Shown here: positions 15,274 through 18,067 of the stretch, in pieces
Layout of the letters: each line of letters begins with the position of its first letter
Position numbering within the stretch: position 1 is the first letter of the stretch
Origin: Flavobacteriales bacterium
Lineage (GTDB): Bacteria; Bacteroidota; Bacteroidia; Flavobacteriales; BACL11
Length of the DNA: 18,067 bases
Reading direction: 5' to 3'
Assembly: GCA_002728175.1 (NCBI GenBank)
Contig: PBVH01000006.1
Span: 42,153-60,219, forward strand
The notes under the pieces: model-generated
The model's input: only the letters and a program-made list of their open reading frames with translations
Databases searched by the model: none
Told to the model about the DNA's origin: nothing
Translations under genes and position numbers: made by a program

Positions 15274-16341
15274 CTATGTATTTTGATTTTTTACTATTGA
15301 GTCCCAACCCTTTGCATCTAGCGGATGTGAAGAGCCGTCATTTGTTATAAGATTAACACCTTCTGACTCATCTGTAACATATCCAATTACAGTAAAATCT
15401 GGATCTTTTTCAATTTTTTTATAATCATCTTGTTTAATAGTAAACAAGACTTCATAATCTTCGCCTCCATTTAAAGCGCAATATATAGGATTAAGGTTTA
15501 GATCATTGGAAAAGTTCATTACTGTATGGTCAATTGGTATTTTATCTTCATACACGTTTATTCCAACTTTAGAGGATTTAGCAATATGAATAAGTTCTGA
15601 TGATAGTCCATCGGAAACATCAATCATTGAGTTAGGTTGAATTTTTAACTCCTCTAATATTTTTATATATCGTTCTGCAGCTTCAGGTTTTAATTGTCTT
15701 TGCAAGATATAATCATGCCCACTTAAATCTGGCTGCACTTTAGGATTTTGTAAAAAAATATTTTTCTCTCTTTTTAACACTTGTAAACCTAAAAATGCGG
15801 CTCCTAAGTCTCCTGAAGCTACAACAAGATCATTTTTTTTAGCTCCTGAACGGTAAACTATTTTATTTTTTTCTACTTTTCCTATAGCAGTTACACTAAT
15901 CATCAAGCCGCTACTTGAAGATGTAGTGTCTCCCCCAATTAAATCTAAATTATATTTTTCACAAGCAAGCTTGATTCCTGAATATAACTCATCAAGTGCC
16001 TCAACTGTAAACCTATTACTTATTGCAATACCTACAATTATATGTTGGGCTTTAGCATACATAGAAATTATATCTGAAACGCTAACAACAACAGATTTAT
16101 AGCCTAAATGCTTTAATGGAGTATATGCTAAATCAAAATGAACACCCTCCACTAATAAATCCTTACTAATTACTTGAAAGTTTTTTTCGTCTATATCTAT
16201 TACTGCCGCATCATCACCAATACCTTTAATTGTATTTATATTATTAGTTTTTATATCTTTTGTCAAATGCTCAATTAAACCGAATTCTCCAATATCAGAA
16301 ATTGGTGTTCTTGTCTCTTCTTTTTTATCAAAAAATTGCAT
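15274..16341 (-). CDS. thiL: thiamine-monophosphate kinase
   Basis: ThiL phosphorylates thiamine monophosphate to the active cofactor thiamine diphosphate, needed by enzymes such as pyruvate and 2-oxoglutarate dehydrogenases. The 355-residue chain has the AIR-synthase/ThiL fold with Mg-binding motifs: GIGDDAAVI (40-48), DLLVEGVHFD (61-70), VSVSDIISM (86-94), IGGDTTSS (135-142), SGDLGAAFLG (176-185), IDVSDGLSSEL (240-250) and NGGEDYEVLF (291-300). The Asn common before the SDI motif is Ser here. The chosen ATG agrees with the usual start just ahead of the GEFGLIEHL helix (18-26). A -7 box lies only four bases upstream, so the mRNA may be leaderless. It is not linked to other thi genes in this window. 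Confidence 0.95.
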   Translation of the reverse strand: MQFFDKKEETRTPISDIGEFGLIEHLTKDIKTNNINTIKGIGDDAAVIDIDEKNFQVISKDLLVEGVHFDLAYTPLKHLGYKSVVVSVSDIISMYAKAQHIIVGIAISNRFTVEALDELYSGIKLACEKYNLDLIGGDTTSSSSGLMISVTAIGKVEKNKIVYRSGAKKNDLVVASGDLGAAFLGLQVLKREKNIFLQNPKVQPDLSGHDYILQRQLKPEAAERYIKILEELKIQPNSMIDVSDGLSSELIHIAKSSKVGINVYEDKIPIDHTVMNFSNDLNLNPIYCALNGGEDYEVLFTIKQDDYKKIEKDPDFTVIGYVTDESEGVNLITNDGSSHPLDAKGWDSIVKNQNT

Positions 16342-16345
16342 GTTT

Positions 16346-16353
16346 CAAATATA
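16346..16353 (-). promoter_or_regulatory. candidate -7 box (TATATTTG) for thiL
   Basis: On the minus strand TATATTTG fits TAnnTTTG and ends four bases before the thiL ATG at 16341. If used, transcription would begin at or next to the start codon. No TTG is seen at -33 spacing. Confidence 0.35.
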
Positions 16354-16376
16354 GATAATATATCACTATAATTTAT

Positions 16377-16384
16377 TAATTTTG
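16377..16384 (+). promoter_or_regulatory. candidate -7 box (TAATTTTG) for the suf genes
   Basis: The octamer fits TAnnTTTG and lies 29 bases before the sufA ATG. No -33 TTG is visible at the normal distance. It is divergent from the thiL box in the same 72-base gap. Confidence 0.4.
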
Positions 16385-16413
16385 CAAATCGTTATTTAAG
16401 AAACATTTTTGTC

Positions 16414-16737
16414 ATGATAACTATTACAGATTCTGCAAAGCAAAGACTATTGACTCTTCTACAAAATGAGGAGACAAATAAATCATACGTTCGTGTTGGT
16501 GTTGAAAGCGGAGGATGTTCAGGCTTAAGTTATAAACTAAGTTTTGATAATGTTAAAAATGAAGACGATGAGTTGATAGAAGATAATGAAATAAAGCTTA
16601 TAATTAATAAGAAAAGTGTCCTTTATCTAGTTGGAACCTCATTAGAGTTTTCTGACGGATTAAACGGTAAGGGCTTTGTTTTCAATAATCCTAATGCAAA
16701 CAGAACTTGTGGTTGTGGTGAAAGTTTCTCTCTCTAA
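16414..16737 (+). CDS. sufA: A-type iron-sulfur carrier (SufA/IscA/HesB family)
   Basis: This 107-residue protein receives nascent clusters from the assembly scaffold and hands them to client proteins in the cytoplasm. The three family cysteines are present: Cys35 in ESGGCSGLSY and Cys99/Cys101 in NRTCGCGESF. SLEFSDGLNGKGFVFNNPNA (76-95) is the usual core. Length is typical for the family, and the ATG at 16414 puts the first conserved strand (ITITDSAKQRL) at the start. It precedes sufB by 11 bases and is therefore most likely the carrier of a suf operon, so I use the name sufA; on sequence alone IscA or ErpA could not be excluded. Confidence 0.93.
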   Translation: MITITDSAKQRLLTLLQNEETNKSYVRVGVESGGCSGLSYKLSFDNVKNEDDELIEDNEIKLIINKKSVLYLVGTSLEFSDGLNGKGFVFNNPNANRTCGCGESFSL

Positions 16738-16748
16738 TTTAAGTAATT

Positions 16749-18067
16749 ATGAAAAATAATAAACAGACTGAAGAAGAATTATTAAATGAAGTAACTTCTA
16801 AGGAGTACAAATATGGCTTTACAACTAATATTGAGGCAGATACTATTGAAAAAGGTTTGTCAGAAGAAGTTATTCGAACTATATCTGCAAAAAAAAATGA
16901 ACCAGAATGGATGCTAGAGTATCGATTAAATGCCTATAAAGTTTGGTTAGAAATGGACGAACCAGATTGGGCTAATATTTCTTACGAAAAACCTAATTAT
17001 CAAGACATAATATATTATTCAGCGCCAAAGCAAAAGCCGGTATTAGACAGTCTTGATGATCTTGATCCTGAAATGAAAAAAACATTTGATAAGTTAGGAA
17101 TATCAATTGACGAACAAAAAAGACTTGCTAATGTTGCTGTTGACATCGTAATGGATTCGGTTTCTGTTGCTACTTCTTTTAAAGAAACACTTTCTGAAAA
17201 AGGTATTATTTTTTGTTCAATTTCAGATGCTATTAAAGAGCATCCTGAACTAGTTAAAAAATATCTTGGAACTGTTGTTCCAGTTCGAGATAATTTCTTT
17301 TCTGCTCTTAATTCAGCGGTTTTTTCAGACGGATCTTTTTGTTACATTCCAAAAGGAGTCAAGTGTCCAATGGAGTTATCTACGTATTTTAGAATCAATG
17401 AAGCTGGCACAGGTCAGTTTGAAAGAACTCTTCTTATTGCTGACGAGGGCGCTCAAGTAAGTTACCTTGAAGGTTGTACAGCTCCTATGCGGGATGAAAA
17501 TCAATTACATGCTGCAGTAGTAGAACTAATTGCATTAGATAATGCCGACATAAAGTATTCAACTGTGCAAAACTGGTATCCTGGTGACAAAAATGGAAAT
17601 GGAGGTGTTTTTAATTTTGTAACTAAACGAGGTATATGCCATCAAAATTCTAAAATTTCTTGGACTCAGGTTGAAACTGGATCAGCCGTGACATGGAAAT
17701 ATCCTTCATGTATTTTAAAAGGAGATAATTCTATTGGCGAGTTTTTTTCAGTTGCCGTTACAAACAACAAACAACAAGCAGACACTGGAACTAAAATGAT
17801 TCATCTTGGAAAAAACACAAAAAGTACAATAATTGCAAAAGGAATATCAGCTGGTTTCTCAGATGGGAATTACAGAGGCTTGGTAAAAATAACTAAGGGA
17901 GCTACAAATTCAAGAAATTTTTCACAATGTGATTCTTTGTTAATGGGAGATAAGTGTGGGTCACATACCTTCCCCTACATTGAAGTAAAAAATAACTCAT
18001 CAAAAGTTGAACATGAAGCAACAACCTCAAAAATAGGAGAAGATCAAATTTTTTATTGTAATCAAAG
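16749..18067 (+). CDS. sufB: Fe-S cluster assembly scaffold subunit SufB (partial, cut by window end)
   Basis: I translated this frame by hand from ATG at 16749; it stays open for 439 codons to the window edge with no stop. SufB forms the SufBC2D scaffold on which iron-sulfur clusters are built. Recognisable segments are EPEWMLEYRLNAYKVW (51-66), VVPVRDNFFSALNSAVFSDG (176-195), IPKGVKCPMELSTYFRIN (200-217), YLEGCTAP with Cys243, the beta-helix core ending SLLMGDKCGSHTFPYIEV (396-413) with Cys403, and the VEHEATTSKIG segment with His422 and Glu423. Cys243 and Cys403 correspond to E. coli Cys254 and Cys405. SufB is usually about 480 residues, so roughly 40 C-terminal residues lie beyond the window. 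It follows sufA by 11 bases; sufC and sufD would be expected next. Confidence 0.97.
   Translation, partial: MKNNKQTEEELLNEVTSKEYKYGFTTNIEADTIEKGLSEEVIRTISAKKNEPEWMLEYRLNAYKVWLEMDEPDWANISYEKPNYQDIIYYSAPKQKPVLDSLDDLDPEMKKTFDKLGISIDEQKRLANVAVDIVMDSVSVATSFKETLSEKGIIFCSISDAIKEHPELVKKYLGTVVPVRDNFFSALNSAVFSDGSFCYIPKGVKCPMELSTYFRINEAGTGQFERTLLIADEGAQVSYLEGCTAPMRDENQLHAAVVELIALDNADIKYSTVQNWYPGDKNGNGGVFNFVTKRGICHQNSKISWTQVETGSAVTWKYPSCILKGDNSIGEFFSVAVTNNKQQADTGTKMIHLGKNTKSTIIAKGISAGFSDGNYRGLVKITKGATNSRNFSQCDSLLMGDKCGSHTFPYIEVKNNSSKVEHEATTSKIGEDQIFYCNQ

Noticed and set aside
1..18067. Defence, mobile-element, CRISPR, secretion or biosynthetic system
   Set aside because: Every gene falls into a housekeeping or small conserved family. 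There are no transposase, integrase, nuclease or repeat-array signals, nor a tRNA that could mark an island edge. The isopenicillin-N-epimerase-like gene has no beta-lactam genes around it.

Overview
The window looks like a piece of a compact, AT-rich (roughly 30% GC by eye) chromosome from a marine-type Bacteroidota, most likely Flavobacteriales. The evidence is threefold: the protein families, copies of the Bacteroidota -7 promoter element TAnnTTTG before several operons, and a general lack of Shine-Dalgarno sequences. Everything seen is housekeeping. I found no defence island, prophage, transposon, CRISPR array, tRNA or rRNA.

Layout. (1) 3-3882: yebC overlaps purD; a small membrane-protein gene of the DUF6341 type lies on the minus strand; a polytopic DUF6427-type membrane protein follows, then purQ. 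(2) 3883-4262: a 380-base non-coding stretch, the longest in the window, leads into nrdB-nrdA. (3) 7396-8454: a lipoprotein with an N-terminal Ig-like domain. (4) 13861 down to 8444, minus strand: a tight five-gene run sdhC-sdhA-sdhB, class V aminotransferase, omega-amidase-like nitrilase, behind a recognisable promoter. (5) 13983-15272: aminopeptidase P. (6) 16341-15274, minus strand: thiL. (7) 16414 to the right edge: sufA-type carrier and sufB, the latter cut off by the window end.

Functions. purD and purQ serve de novo purine synthesis. nrdBA makes deoxynucleotides. The sdh genes encode a diheme succinate:menaquinone oxidoreductase linking the TCA cycle to respiration. thiL makes thiamine diphosphate. 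sufAB begins the iron-sulfur assembly operon that would supply clusters to proteins such as SdhB.

The most distinctive item is the ribonucleotide reductase. The allosteric ATP-cone, normally at the N-terminus of the large subunit, sits on the small (radical-generating) subunit NrdB, and NrdA has none. As I recall, this arrangement is known from Leeuwenhoekiella blandensis, so it is an uncommon described system rather than a new one. Other points of interest are the aminotransferase and amidase attached to the sdh operon, the stand-alone PurQ, the missing upp between the DUF6341 and DUF6427 genes, an internally shortened lipoprotein, and extreme compaction with overlapping convergent genes.
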